Source of the DNA: Njordibacter sp905182035
GTDB lineage: Bacteria > Pseudomonadota > Gammaproteobacteria > Pseudomonadales > Balneatricaceae
Direction of reading: 5' to 3'
Length of the DNA: 64,000 nt
Assembly (NCBI RefSeq): GCF_047730075.1
Contig: NZ_CP159831.1
Span: 2,294,001-2,358,000, forward strand
A program made the translations under genes and the position numbers. Below, piece after piece: positions 52,259 to 62,105 of this stretch. The notes beneath the pieces are model-generated. The model was not told where the DNA came from. It ran no database searches and saw only the letters and a list, made by a program, of their open reading frames with translations. Within the stretch, counting starts at the first letter, position 1. The number at the start of each line of letters is the position of its first letter.

Positions 52259-53161
52259 ATGGCGATGAGCCACATCAGTATGCTCCTGTCTAACCTTCAC
52301 AAAGGCGCCCTGCTAATACTGCTTTCAGAGCTTGCATTAGTTCTCACAGGTGTAATGATTCATGAACTCACAAGACAGGTACCTACAGAGATTTTGGTAT
52401 TGGCGCGTAATGCTATGGGTTTAATGTTCTTTGTACCGTGGCTTTTGCATAACGGTCAGCGCTCAATAGCAACCCAGCACCTACCCTTGCACTTAACTCG
52501 CTCCCTTATTGGTATCGTGGCCATGTATTGCCTGTTTTACTCTTGGGGACATTTGCCGTTAGCCCAAGCAGCCGTACTTAAACAAACAGCTCCCTTTTTT
52601 ATCCCCATCGTGGGCTTTATCTGGCTTAAAGAACGCATTACTAGCTGGACCATAATGGCCATCCTAGTCGGTTTTATTGGTGTTTGGATCATCCTTAATC
52701 CCGAAAAACAAACTGAAATACCTTGGGTGGCTTTACTGGCTATTTTGGGTGCTTTATTAGGGGCCACTGCTAAAGTAGTAGTGCGCAAATTAACCATGAC
52801 CGAAAGCAGTATCGTGATTGTGTTTTACTTATCCCTATTCAACACCTTATTTTCCTTAGTACCCGCTTTATTGGTATGGAATACACCCAGCCTGTGGTTG
52901 TTGGCTGGCATGGCGTTAATGGCAGGATTTGCGACCCTGGCGCAATTACTCTTGAGCAAGGGTTATCGGTACGCAGCTGCGGGACAATTAGGTCCCTTTA
53001 CCTATGGTTCTGTGATTTTTGCCAGTTTATTGGGCTGGCTCCTGTGGGATGAATTGGTCACTTCAGAGGCCATGTTGGGTATGGCTCTAGTAGTGGGTTC
53101 TGGGGTGTTAGTGATGCTAGGTTCAGTTAAGGCAAGAGCCTCAAACAGTGAGCGAGTATAA
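52259..53161 (+). CDS. EamA-family (DMT) transporter
   Basis: 300 residues, ten membrane helices, two EamA halves. FYSWGHLPLAQAAVLKQTAP and FIWLKERITSWTIMAILVGF match the first half, and GYRYAAAGQLGPFTYGSVIF the second. It resembles RhaT/YdcZ-type inner-membrane exporters. It lies 78 bases after the first EamA gene and ends exactly where the converging beta-keto acid cleavage gene ends, with no spacer between stops. Substrate unknown. Confidence 0.87.
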   Translation: MAMSHISMLLSNLHKGALLILLSELALVLTGVMIHELTRQVPTEILVLARNAMGLMFFVPWLLHNGQRSIATQHLPLHLTRSLIGIVAMYCLFYSWGHLPLAQAAVLKQTAPFFIPIVGFIWLKERITSWTIMAILVGFIGVWIILNPEKQTEIPWVALLAILGALLGATAKVVVRKLTMTESSIVIVFYLSLFNTLFSLVPALLVWNTPSLWLLAGMALMAGFATLAQLLLSKGYRYAAAGQLGPFTYGSVIFASLLGWLLWDELVTSEAMLGMALVVGSGVLVMLGSVKARASNSERV

Positions 53162-53983
53162 CTACTCCCTCACACCAAGCATTAGCTTTGCTTCCTGCGC
53201 GCTAGCTAGACTGCGACCCTGAATTTGGGCATAGCTTGCAACTTGAGCAACTAAAGTGTGATTATTGGCAGCAAGTTCACCAGATGGCAGCCACAAATTG
53301 TTTTCAAACCCAACCCTTGCATGACCGCCAATATCGATCGCATTAGTTATGCAGGCATGCTCGTTCTGACCAAAAGCACAGGCAAACCATGGAGATTGGC
53401 TTTTGGGCTTCATGAATTCATCTAAGTCTGAGGGCTGGGCCTGTAAATTTTCTCGATACCGGCCCAACACGTATAGTACACAGGCTTTTTTTCCAGGCAA
53501 CACGCCAGCTTTTTGTAATTCATTGAGGCGCTTTAAGTCTGCAGCATCATAAAGAATAACCTGCAGCTGAACTTGGGCCTCGTTAGCCCAGCTAAAAAAA
53601 TGCTTGGCCCCAACTTCGCTTGCAACAGTGGGCACCAACTCACGTAACGCCACACTAGCCATCTTGGGGCGCAGTTTTGTCACTAGGTCCATTTGCTGCT
53701 GGGTACTATATTGGCCTACCGCTTCCGTAGTAATTTGCACTAACATGTCTGGCACTTGATTTGACATTTCAGCTAACAATTCTTCATAAATGAAGGCATC
53801 CAAGCTGTGCTTACCTTGCTTATCTCGAATATGGGCGTGCAATATACAGGCCCCTGCTTGCTGACATGCTAAAGCTGCAATAACTGTTTGCTCTATAGTC
53901 ATGGGCAAACCATGATGATCTTTCTCATTACGTCTGGCACCGTTGGGTGCCACCATAATCATCAACGGCAGATGCTTGCTCAA
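53162..53983 (-). CDS. Beta-keto acid cleavage enzyme (BKACE, Kce family)
   Basis: 273 residues, TIM barrel with a zinc site: HAHIRD near residue 49-54 and GGHARVGFENNLWL near 225. Family members cleave a beta-keto acid with acetyl-CoA, releasing acetoacetate and a new CoA thioester, as 3-keto-5-aminohexanoate cleavage enzyme does in lysine fermentation. The start TTG 53983 overlaps the aminotransferase stop as TTGA; ATG 53962 is a possible later start. It is the last gene of the TRAP/aminotransferase unit, so its beta-keto acid is likely the aminotransferase product. Confidence 0.87.
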   Translation of the reverse strand: MSKHLPLMIMVAPNGARRNEKDHHGLPMTIEQTVIAALACQQAGACILHAHIRDKQGKHSLDAFIYEELLAEMSNQVPDMLVQITTEAVGQYSTQQQMDLVTKLRPKMASVALRELVPTVASEVGAKHFFSWANEAQVQLQVILYDAADLKRLNELQKAGVLPGKKACVLYVLGRYRENLQAQPSDLDEFMKPKSQSPWFACAFGQNEHACITNAIDIGGHARVGFENNLWLPSGELAANNHTLVAQVASYAQIQGRSLASAQEAKLMLGVRE

Positions 53984-55320
53984 TTAACTAATACCTTATT
54001 GATTGACTGCGATAGCTTGGCAACTAATTCATCTATTTGGGCTTCGCTAATAATAAACGGTGGTGCAAGCAAAATATGATCTCCCTGCATACCATCGATA
54101 GTGCCCGCCATAGGGTAGCAAATTAACCCAGCCTCAAAGGCAGCCTTTTTGACTTTGCCTGCGGTGCCTAGGTTAGATGAAAGAGGGGCTTTAGTATGGC
54201 GATCTGCAACTAACTCAATACCTTGAAACAACCCAAGGCCACGAATATCTCCCACATTAGAGTGTCCACCCAAGACATCACTGAGGGCACTGTGGAGATA
54301 CTCTCCACGCAGCACTACCTGCTTTAATAGATCTTCATCAAGAATTTTACGAGTCACAGCCAGGGCAGCCGCACAGGCAACAGGATGAGCCATGTAGGTA
54401 TAGCCATGTTGGAAAAAACCACTACCTTGCGCTACAGCTTGGTATATTTTATTACTTACAAGCATTGCTCCAATAGGCTGATACCCAGCACCTAAACCTT
54501 TTGCCATGCACAACAGGTCCGGAACTACCATATCTTGCTCGCAGGCAAAGAGCTTTCCTATGCGGCCCATGCCACACATCACTTCGTCTAAGATCAATAA
54601 CACGCCATATTGATCACATATTTCTCGTATACGGGAAAAATAACCAGCAACAGCAGGGACTGCACCCATTGTAGCACCCACTACAGGCTCGGCCACAAAG
54701 GCCATCACGTTATCAGCTCCAAGTGTTAAAATTTCTTGCTCTAGCTCATTAGCAACACGCAGACCATAGTCTAGTTCTGTTTCACCACGCTGCTGATCTC
54801 TATAGGCATAACAGGGAGAAATATGACTTACCTCCACTAACAAGGGTAGAAATGGTTGGCGCCGCCATTGGTTACCACCCGCAGCCAATGCGCCTAAGGT
54901 ATTACCATGGTAACTCTGTCGTCTGGCGATCACTCGGCTTCGCTGTGGTTGGCCTAGCTCAATAAAATACTGCCGAGCAAGCTTTAAAGCAGACTCAACC
55001 GCTTCCGATCCACCTGAGACTAAATACACTCGATCTAAGCCCGCAGGTGCATGTTGTATCAAAACCCGTGCCAGTTGTTCGGCTGGTTCAGAGGTGAAAA
55101 AACCAGTATGGGCAAAAGCAATCTGATCTAGCTGAGCTTTCATGGCATTGGTGACATCCCGATCACCATGGCCCAAACAGGATACCGCAGCTCCACCAGA
55201 ACCATCCAAATATTGTTTGCCTCGATGGTCAGTGATGTAGCAACCCTGGCCACTCACTGCCACAGGTTTTTCGCCATGGCAGTGTCGGTGGAATACGTGA
55301 CTTGATAGACTCTTAGACAT
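53980..55320 (-). CDS. Class III aminotransferase (omega-amino acid type)
   Basis: 446 residues from ATG 55320, which follows GGAGGTG; this start lies eight bases inside the TRAP permease gene. PLP is held by K274 (LLCMAKGLGAGYQPIG) and D245 (LLILDEVMCG), and SGGSEAVESALKLARQY binds the phosphate. The class works on omega- or beta-amino groups with pyruvate or alpha-ketoglutarate. Next to a BKACE gene, the natural reaction is probably a beta-amino acid to a beta-keto acid. Substrate inferred only. Confidence 0.92.
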   Translation of the reverse strand: MSKSLSSHVFHRHCHGEKPVAVSGQGCYITDHRGKQYLDGSGGAAVSCLGHGDRDVTNAMKAQLDQIAFAHTGFFTSEPAEQLARVLIQHAPAGLDRVYLVSGGSEAVESALKLARQYFIELGQPQRSRVIARRQSYHGNTLGALAAGGNQWRRQPFLPLLVEVSHISPCYAYRDQQRGETELDYGLRVANELEQEILTLGADNVMAFVAEPVVGATMGAVPAVAGYFSRIREICDQYGVLLILDEVMCGMGRIGKLFACEQDMVVPDLLCMAKGLGAGYQPIGAMLVSNKIYQAVAQGSGFFQHGYTYMAHPVACAAALAVTRKILDEDLLKQVVLRGEYLHSALSDVLGGHSNVGDIRGLGLFQGIELVADRHTKAPLSSNLGTAGKVKKAAFEAGLICYPMAGTIDGMQGDHILLAPPFIISEAQIDELVAKLSQSINKVLVN

Positions 55321-57676
55321 GCATTTCACCTCCACTTAAGTTTAAGCGTCGACGACGCTGATTTAACCACACCAAAGCAATGAGCATAAACGCAGGTACA
55401 AATGCCCATTCTCGTTGTGGGCGATCCAAGGACTGCACATCAATGGCCGTCACGGCATCATAATAGTCTATGCCTACAGCTTCCGCTGGGCTCAAGTAGC
55501 TTAGATTCTGTACAAACCAGCCATCTTGCTCTTCGTAGGCCAGACTCATGCCTAAATTTTCTGCAGAGAATGGTCCAACGACGTTGACTGGAAACACGAA
55601 TAACTTGAATCGATCGCCGTAATTGGTGTGCCGGGTCACGTGCAAGCGCACCTGCTGCCCCTGGGTCAGAACCAACTGCCCCTGCGTAAAGGTGTCAAAT
55701 TCAACAGCTTCATACTCAGGCCAAATGCGATTCATGGCTGCATTAGGTAAAAACAAAATCCATGTCGCTAAAAGTAATACAAGGCTTTCATACCAGCGGT
55801 TACGGATCAGTAACCACCCTTGCGTTGCAGAGCTAAAACTCAAAATAGCGACTAAGGCTACCAAGAACACACTGATACCATGCCACCAGCTGGTTATCCC
55901 TATGAGCAGCAACTGTGGATTAAAGATAAACACAAAGGGCAATATTGCCGTGCGGATATCGTAGGTAAATGCCTGTATCCCAGTTTTGATGGGGTCAGCT
56001 CGAGAAATTGCTGAGGCCGCATAGGCGGCTAAACACACCGGCGGTGTGTCATCCGCTAATAGGCCAAAATAAAATACGAACAAATGTACGGCAATAATGG
56101 GCAAGGTCAAGCCCGCAGCACTACCAAGCTCTACCAACACTCCAGCCATTAAGGACGCTACCACCAGATAGTTGGCAGTGGTGGGTAAGCCAATGCCCAA
56201 AATCAAGCACAGCAGAGCCGTGAGGCCCAGCAGCAGATATATATTATTGCCAGCAATAGCCTCCACCAAACCCACCATCGCATTATTGAGGCCTGTAGAT
56301 GACACAGCACCAACAATAATACCTGCCGTAGCCACGGCCACACCGATGGTAATCATATTGCGTGTACCCGATACCATGCCCTGTATGACATCAGTGGCGC
56401 CAGATTTAAAGCGTGTCCAAATGGAATCTTCAGCTTTGTTAGGCCGCCAAAAGTGTTGTACAAGGATAATGCCCATAAGAAATAAAATGGAATAGAACAC
56501 CGCACTTCCTGGAGTCCAGCGCTTTATCATGAGCAGGTAAACCAGCACTATTATCGGTAATAAATAATGCAGTCCACTAATAAAGGTTTTCCATAGATGC
56601 GGAATATCTGCTCTAGGCATGCCTTTGAGGTCTAGTTTCAAGGCTTCCAAGTGAGAAATATAGAGTAAGGCCATGTAGCTAATCAGTGCAGGCACAATTG
56701 CAGCCTTAACCACTTCCATGTAACTGATGCCAATGTACTCTGCCATTATGAACGCCGCGGCACCCATGATAGGCGGCATTAATTGGCCATTAGTAGAGGC
56801 AGCCACTTCGATAGCGCCAGCTTTAACAGCTGGCATACCCATTTTACGCATTACTGGAATAGTAAAAGTACCAGTAGTCACCACATTGGCAATGGACGAC
56901 CCAGAAATTGTGCCCGTCATACCTGAGGCTAGAATTGCAGCTTTAGCAGGCCCACCACGATAGCGTCCCACCATAGCAAAAGCCAAATCTAAAAAGTACT
57001 TTCCTGCGCCAGCTCTTTCTAATAATGCGCCAAAAAGTACAAACAAAAACACGAAACTGACTGACACATCTAGCGGAATGCCAAAGATAGCCTCTCCACC
57101 CAACCAGTGGTACCCCACAAGCCGTTCAAGGGAAACACCTTTATGCGAGATCAGTTCAGGCATGGACTGACCAAATATGGAATAGATTAAAAACACCGAA
57201 CTCACTATCACCAATGGTAAACCCAAGGCTCTGCGAGTAGCTTCTAGCAACAAGGCCACACCAACCACACCGATGATCATTTCAAGGGGCCAGTCGATAC
57301 CCAGCCAGCTCACACTGAGCAACATACCATGACGTTCAACAATATTGGCATAAGCCAAGGGTACGTATAAGGTGACCGCCACGGCCAGTAATGCCAACAG
57401 CAAGTCCCACTTAGCAACATAATTACGCCTACTGTGGCTTTTCCTTGCGCCATATAGCAAAAAACACAAGGACATGGCGAACGCAAGATGAATAGCCCGC
57501 TTCGGCACATCAATTAAGATGCCCCAACCTAAACTGAAGGGTAAAGGTGACGCTATCCACAATTGAAATAGGCACCAAGACAAAGCTATTACAGAGACGA
57601 GTATAGCCCATGACCCTTGTAGAGGTTTGGATTTGAACTCGATCTCTTCAGCCAATAACTGAGGATCAGAAGTCAT
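55313..57676 (-). CDS. TRAP transporter fused small and large permease (TAXI type)
   Basis: 787 residues. An N-terminal four-helix DctQ-like part (about 20-120) is joined to a twelve-helix DctM-like part (about 190-610) with FLFVLFGALLERAGAGKYFL, GSSIANVVTTGTFTIPVMRK and GLPTTANYLVVASLMAGVLV. A C-terminal region with about 160 residues ends in a last helix. With the TAXI binding protein upstream it makes a sodium-driven importer for an organic acid. Its stop overlaps the aminotransferase start, so uptake and the first catabolic step are coupled. Confidence 0.92.
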   Translation of the reverse strand: MTSDPQLLAEEIEFKSKPLQGSWAILVSVIALSWCLFQLWIASPLPFSLGWGILIDVPKRAIHLAFAMSLCFLLYGARKSHSRRNYVAKWDLLLALLAVAVTLYVPLAYANIVERHGMLLSVSWLGIDWPLEMIIGVVGVALLLEATRRALGLPLVIVSSVFLIYSIFGQSMPELISHKGVSLERLVGYHWLGGEAIFGIPLDVSVSFVFLFVLFGALLERAGAGKYFLDLAFAMVGRYRGGPAKAAILASGMTGTISGSSIANVVTTGTFTIPVMRKMGMPAVKAGAIEVAASTNGQLMPPIMGAAAFIMAEYIGISYMEVVKAAIVPALISYMALLYISHLEALKLDLKGMPRADIPHLWKTFISGLHYLLPIIVLVYLLMIKRWTPGSAVFYSILFLMGIILVQHFWRPNKAEDSIWTRFKSGATDVIQGMVSGTRNMITIGVAVATAGIIVGAVSSTGLNNAMVGLVEAIAGNNIYLLLGLTALLCLILGIGLPTTANYLVVASLMAGVLVELGSAAGLTLPIIAVHLFVFYFGLLADDTPPVCLAAYAASAISRADPIKTGIQAFTYDIRTAILPFVFIFNPQLLLIGITSWWHGISVFLVALVAILSFSSATQGWLLIRNRWYESLVLLLATWILFLPNAAMNRIWPEYEAVEFDTFTQGQLVLTQGQQVRLHVTRHTNYGDRFKLFVFPVNVVGPFSAENLGMSLAYEEQDGWFVQNLSYLSPAEAVGIDYYDAVTAIDVQSLDRPQREWAFVPAFMLIALVWLNQRRRRLNLSGGEMHV

Positions 57677-57748
57677 GAGGAGGACTCAAATTTGGTAATT
57701 GAAATCCTAGGCTGAAGGCCCATAAGCCCACAGCCCAAGCATGGGTGG

Positions 57749-58750
57749 TTACATCCAACCCTGTTCTTTATAATACCGCACTGCACCTTCGTGCAACGGC
57801 GCACTCAAACCATCACTAATCATCTGATCATGGGTGAGGTTAGCAAATGCAGGATGAAGTTTGCGGAAATCCTCTATGTTCTCAAACACCGCTCGCACTA
57901 ATTCATACACTACATCGGCAGACACCTTAGCAGAACTAACAAAAGTCGCTTTTACACCAAAGGTAGTGACATCTTGGCTACTGGTTTTGTAGGTACCCGC
58001 TGGGATGGTAGCAAACGCATAAAAAGGGTTACTATTAACCAACCCTTTTTCTACATCACTATTCAAGTTAATAATACGCGCATCACAGCCATCAGTTGCA
58101 ATGGAAACACCAGCGTTAGGCACACCCACAGTATAACCATAGGCATCAATTTTGCCATCACACAAAGCTTTGGACTGTTCAGAAGAAGTCAATTCAGTGG
58201 CAATTTTAAAATCACTGCTACTGATGCCATGAGCCGTCATTAAGACTTCCATAGTACCCCTTTGACCGGAGCCTGGGTTACCAATATTTACTCGTTTTCC
58301 AGCTAAATCTCCCCAGCTATTAATGCCAGAGTCTTTACCAACAATAATATGGAAAGGCTCAGGATGAACTGAGAACACTGCCCTTAAGTCACTTTGCTTT
58401 TTACCTTCCCATTTACTGCTACCATTAGAGGCATGATACTGCCAATCAGATTGGGCAACACCGAAATCTAATTCACCTTCACCAATTTGGCCAATGTTGT
58501 AGTTGGAACCACCCGTGGATGGGGCAGCACAGCGAATACCATGCTTGCGACCACTCTTACGGCCTTCTGCGGCTTCTTTGTGCACCATACGGCAAATAGA
58601 GTTACCTACCACAAAGTAAACTCCTGTGGGGCCACCAGTACCAATAGAAATAAAGGTATTAGCTGCCTGGGTTAGCGGAGACGTTAAGCTGATAACCGAA
58701 AGAGCCGCACCAACCACAGCACCAATGGTAATTTTTTTTATTGATTTCAT
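57749..58750 (-). CDS. TAXI-family TRAP transporter substrate-binding protein
   Basis: 333 residues from ATG 58750, preceded by AAGGA; an in-frame start 45 bases further up would hide the signal peptide. The signal peptide ends near LTQAA-NT. The mature part carries the TAXI signature ISIGTGGPTGVYFVVGNSIC, PSTGGSNYNIGQIGEGELDF and AGKRVNIGNPGSGQRGTMEV. It delivers a carboxylate to the fused TRAP permease 72 bases downstream. Related proteins bind glutamate or other small acids; here an amino acid or its amide would fit the enzymes. Confidence 0.92.
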   Translation of the reverse strand: MKSIKKITIGAVVGAALSVISLTSPLTQAANTFISIGTGGPTGVYFVVGNSICRMVHKEAAEGRKSGRKHGIRCAAPSTGGSNYNIGQIGEGELDFGVAQSDWQYHASNGSSKWEGKKQSDLRAVFSVHPEPFHIIVGKDSGINSWGDLAGKRVNIGNPGSGQRGTMEVLMTAHGISSSDFKIATELTSSEQSKALCDGKIDAYGYTVGVPNAGVSIATDGCDARIINLNSDVEKGLVNSNPFYAFATIPAGTYKTSSQDVTTFGVKATFVSSAKVSADVVYELVRAVFENIEDFRKLHPAFANLTHDQMISDGLSAPLHEGAVRYYKEQGWM

Positions 58751-58930
58751 GACGTATTCCTTGTACAGATGATTCACTCGCACCCATCTGCTCATGCTTA
58801 TGAGTGTTGCGAAACCCCATTATGCAACCTTTTTTGCATTTAGCAACAAAAAAGGAATTATATTTGCTTTTGTGTTGGCCTTGATTGAGCGATAATCCCA
58901 ACAGCGTTTTAACTAGGAGTATTTTAAGGC

Positions 58931-59821
58931 ATGAATCAATCATCCATACTGCCAGCAGCAGATCTTCTGGAACTTAGGAAAGTGATCGCTGCCATTGCCG
59001 CCAAACAGAGTGCAATTAAACTTGGGCAACGCTCCTATGCTGTCTTGCTAGATCTAGCAAACAGTCCAGATACTGCAGCCCATAGTTCCATTAATCAACT
59101 GGCTTCCAATTTTGGAGTGAGTGCATCCACCCTAACTCGGCTCGCCACGCGGTTAGGGTATAGTGGCTTTAATGCCCTTCAAAACATCTTCCGTCAACAT
59201 TTGGCAGAGCCACACTTCTACAGTGAACGAGCCCATCAATCTCAGGATCAAGAGTCCGATTCATTGGTGCAAGTTGCCCAAGAGGAAATCGCTAACATTC
59301 AACAAATGATGTCACAGGTATCTACAGAACAATGGCAGCAAGCCTTAGAATTGTTGCAAAACGCGCGCCATGTACGCACTTTTGCGCAGCGTCAGTTTTA
59401 CTCAACTGCAACATTTTTCTCCTATTGCTTAGGACTTTTACGAGATGGTGTTGGAGTCTTAGGAGACTCAGGCCACGGTGTACCCCATGGTCTGGCACAA
59501 TTGAACCAGCAAGATCTATTAATTGTATTTGGCAGCCACCCATACAGCCGTATTGCTGTGGATTGTTGCCGCCAAGCCAGGGCTATGGAAATCCCCACCA
59601 TGGTCTTTACGGACACCCATGGAGCGCCATTGAGTAGTGATGCTAGCTGCCTATTTACCATACCTACAAGTGGTAGCTTTTTTAGCAACAGCACCGCGGC
59701 CTGGGTGGTACTCATTGAAGCTATACTCACTGCCTATGCACGCCGTTTGGGTCCAGATGCCATTAAAACCTTAGAACAACGAGAGCAAGTGTTTGAGCAG
59801 ATGCAGGTTGCTTACTCATGA
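58931..59821 (+). CDS. MurR/RpiR-family transcriptional regulator
   Basis: 296 residues. The N-terminal HTH_6 domain (HSSINQLASNFGVSASTLTR then LATRLGYSGFNALQNIF) is followed by a SIS domain (about 125-260), here with VRTFAQRQFYSTATFFSYCL and VFGSHPYSRIAVDCCRQARA. SIS domains usually bind phosphosugars, but RpiR proteins also control amino-acid catabolism. AGGAGTATTTTAAGGC precedes the ATG. It diverges from the TAXI operon and overlaps the amidase gene by four bases, so it probably controls both directions. Confidence 0.9.
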   Translation: MNQSSILPAADLLELRKVIAAIAAKQSAIKLGQRSYAVLLDLANSPDTAAHSSINQLASNFGVSASTLTRLATRLGYSGFNALQNIFRQHLAEPHFYSERAHQSQDQESDSLVQVAQEEIANIQQMMSQVSTEQWQQALELLQNARHVRTFAQRQFYSTATFFSYCLGLLRDGVGVLGDSGHGVPHGLAQLNQQDLLIVFGSHPYSRIAVDCCRQARAMEIPTMVFTDTHGAPLSSDASCLFTIPTSGSFFSNSTAAWVVLIEAILTAYARRLGPDAIKTLEQREQVFEQMQVAYS

Positions 59822-61188
59822 CACGTAAAACTCCCTTGAGCATCAAGCAAATTCATCACTTAGTAGTTGAGAAAAAAACACACCCTCTCGCCCTAATTAC
59901 TGACGCCTACAGTAAATTGCACCAACATCAACCCCAACTGCAAGCTTTTAGATCCATTGGAAAGCCACCGCCTTCAGTCCCTCAGGGGTTATTGGCAGGC
60001 GTCAGCGTATCCGTTAAAGACCTTTATGCTGTGACCGGCTTTGACACTTATGCAGGCTCACCTTTGGCATTACACGAATTTAATCACTCAGGCACCTTGG
60101 TTAAACGCCTAACTGATGCCGGTGCGCATGTTTGTGGTAAAACCCATACCGTAGAATTTGCCTTTGGTGGACTCGGTACCAACCCTCATTGGCCTGTGCC
60201 AGTTAACCCATTCGATACTAAACAACATCGGGTACCTGGCGGCTCTAGCTCAGGCGCCCCTGTGTCATTGTGGATGGGTGCCTGCCAACTGGCTTTAGGT
60301 TCAGACACCTCAGGCTCAGTGCGTGTTCCAGCGGCATTTTGTGGTACATTTGGCCTTAAAACAAGCGTTGGAAGGTGGGAGAAAGACGGTATTGTACCGC
60401 TGTCACCCAGCGTTGATACGGCTGGCCTTCTGGCCTTAAGTGCTGCCGATGCACTCTGGGGTTTTGCGGTGCTCGACCCAGCCACCAGTAATAATCCAAA
60501 GGCATTTATTGAGCAAAACACACTTACAAAAAAATCCATTCGAGGCGCTCGCATTGGTGTCATCACGGCACTATTTGAGGACTGTGAGGGTGGCATCGAT
60601 AAACGGGTATTATCCGCCTTAGAGCAACTCGAAGCTGTTGGAGCAATTTTAGTAGAATTGGATTGGCCTTACCTAGAAGAAACTTACCAGCTGTTCCTGC
60701 AAGGTGGTTTCTCGGCGCTAGAGTTCCCAGCATTCATCAAAACTGAAGATCGCAAACCATGGTTTGATCAATTGGCGCCAAGCACAAAAATGCGTTTTGC
60801 CCACCTTACAGACGCGGACATGGCGGACGCACCAGCCCAAATCGCAGCCAAAAATGCGCTCATAAAAACGTTTAATCAAGCCGCAGAAGTGGTGCTAAAA
60901 CGTGTCGATTTTGCTGTGTGCCCTACTTGCCCTATAAGTGCACCAACCTTGGCCTATGTTGAAACCAATATGGAACATTATAAAGAGCGAAACTTCAAAG
61001 CCCTACGCAATACTCAAGTGGCCAATTTACAACACCTCTGTGCAGCGACATTGCCGTGCGGATTGGATGATTATGATATGCCGTTGGGCTTACAAATTAT
61101 AATGGGCCACGGCCAAGATCAACAGCTCATGCAGTGGAGCTGCACGGTGGAATCTATTATTGGTGATGCACAGCATCACTACAATTAA
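59818..61188 (+). CDS. Amidase (amidase signature family)
   Basis: 456 residues. The Ser-cisSer-Lys triad is clear: K near residue 69 in VSVKDLYAVTGFD, the cis-Ser in VPGGSSSGAPVSLWMGAC and the nucleophile serine in GSDTSGSVRVPAAFCGTFGL. Members hydrolyse amides, including glutamyl-tRNA amides and short aliphatic or aryl amides. The ATGA overlap with the regulator gene indicates coupling. In this setting it may release the amino acid that the divergent TRAP/aminotransferase genes use. Substrate not readable. Confidence 0.9.
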   Translation: MTRKTPLSIKQIHHLVVEKKTHPLALITDAYSKLHQHQPQLQAFRSIGKPPPSVPQGLLAGVSVSVKDLYAVTGFDTYAGSPLALHEFNHSGTLVKRLTDAGAHVCGKTHTVEFAFGGLGTNPHWPVPVNPFDTKQHRVPGGSSSGAPVSLWMGACQLALGSDTSGSVRVPAAFCGTFGLKTSVGRWEKDGIVPLSPSVDTAGLLALSAADALWGFAVLDPATSNNPKAFIEQNTLTKKSIRGARIGVITALFEDCEGGIDKRVLSALEQLEAVGAILVELDWPYLEETYQLFLQGGFSALEFPAFIKTEDRKPWFDQLAPSTKMRFAHLTDADMADAPAQIAAKNALIKTFNQAAEVVLKRVDFAVCPTCPISAPTLAYVETNMEHYKERNFKALRNTQVANLQHLCAATLPCGLDDYDMPLGLQIIMGHGQDQQLMQWSCTVESIIGDAQHHYN

Positions 61189-61191
61189 GCC

Positions 61192-62097
61192 ATGTCGATG
61201 ATCAAAACAGCCGGTCTTCAAGCCTATACTCTGCTCGCCGTTCAAGGGGCTGTGTGGGGTTCATCTTTTCAGGCTATAAAGTATGCCTTAGAGGGATTTG
61301 GGCCTATCAGCATTGCTGCTGGGCGCATACTTATTGCTGCTTTAGTGCTATTAGCCTACGCCTTAATGCAAGGGGACCGATTACCTCGATCTGCTTCTAT
61401 ATGGATGAGCTTTTTGCTGATTGGTTTCTTCAACTGTGCCCTGCCATTTTTCCTAATTCCTTGGGGGGAGCAATCATTAGACTCTGGTAGAGCGGCAATT
61501 TTTATGGCCACAGGCCCCTTAATTGCAATCCTTCTAGCCCACTTTACCAGTGCCAACGAACACATAACCCGTTATAAGGCAGTAGGTTTTATACTTGGGT
61601 TTATTGGCGTGTTGTATGTCATTGGGTTTGACACTTTTAGCACAGGGGTGGGAGACTTATTACCTCAGTTAGCAATTATTGTTGCCGCAGCATCCTACGT
61701 TATTTCAGGCGCCATGGTTAAACGGGTTAAAGGCATGAGTAGTGCCATGTTGTCTGCAGGCGTTCTTTTGGGAGGCTGCCTTATTACCCTGCCCGCAAGC
61801 CTGCTGTTAGAAAACCCCCTAGCCAGCAGAGAGAGCATACCTGATTCAGCAATCATTGCTCTGGTGTATTTGGGTTTAATACCCACAGGCGCTGCTTTTT
61901 TTGTGCGCTTTTACTTGATCAGAATGTACGGCTACACCTTCGTTGCCCAAGTGGGGTATCTAGTGCCCTTATTCAGTGTTTTGTTTGGTGTTGTATTGCT
62001 GGGTGAAACTCTGACCGAAGCCATGGTGTTTGGATTACTGCTCATTCTGGGTGGTATTGTACTGAGCCGCAGAGGCAATAAAGCTACTGAATCATAG
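61192..62097 (+). CDS. EamA-family (DMT) transporter
   Basis: 301 residues with ten hydrophobic helices. WGSSFQAIKYALEGFGPISI and the second-half block AQVGYLVPLFSVLFGVVLLG are typical EamA signatures. It starts three bases after the amidase stop, making a three-gene unit with the regulator and amidase. It may export a by-product or an excess amine. No substrate can be assigned. Confidence 0.88.
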   Translation: MSMIKTAGLQAYTLLAVQGAVWGSSFQAIKYALEGFGPISIAAGRILIAALVLLAYALMQGDRLPRSASIWMSFLLIGFFNCALPFFLIPWGEQSLDSGRAAIFMATGPLIAILLAHFTSANEHITRYKAVGFILGFIGVLYVIGFDTFSTGVGDLLPQLAIIVAAASYVISGAMVKRVKGMSSAMLSAGVLLGGCLITLPASLLLENPLASRESIPDSAIIALVYLGLIPTGAAFFVRFYLIRMYGYTFVAQVGYLVPLFSVLFGVVLLGETLTEAMVFGLLLILGGIVLSRRGNKATES

Positions 62098-62105
62098 ACT
62101 TTAGC

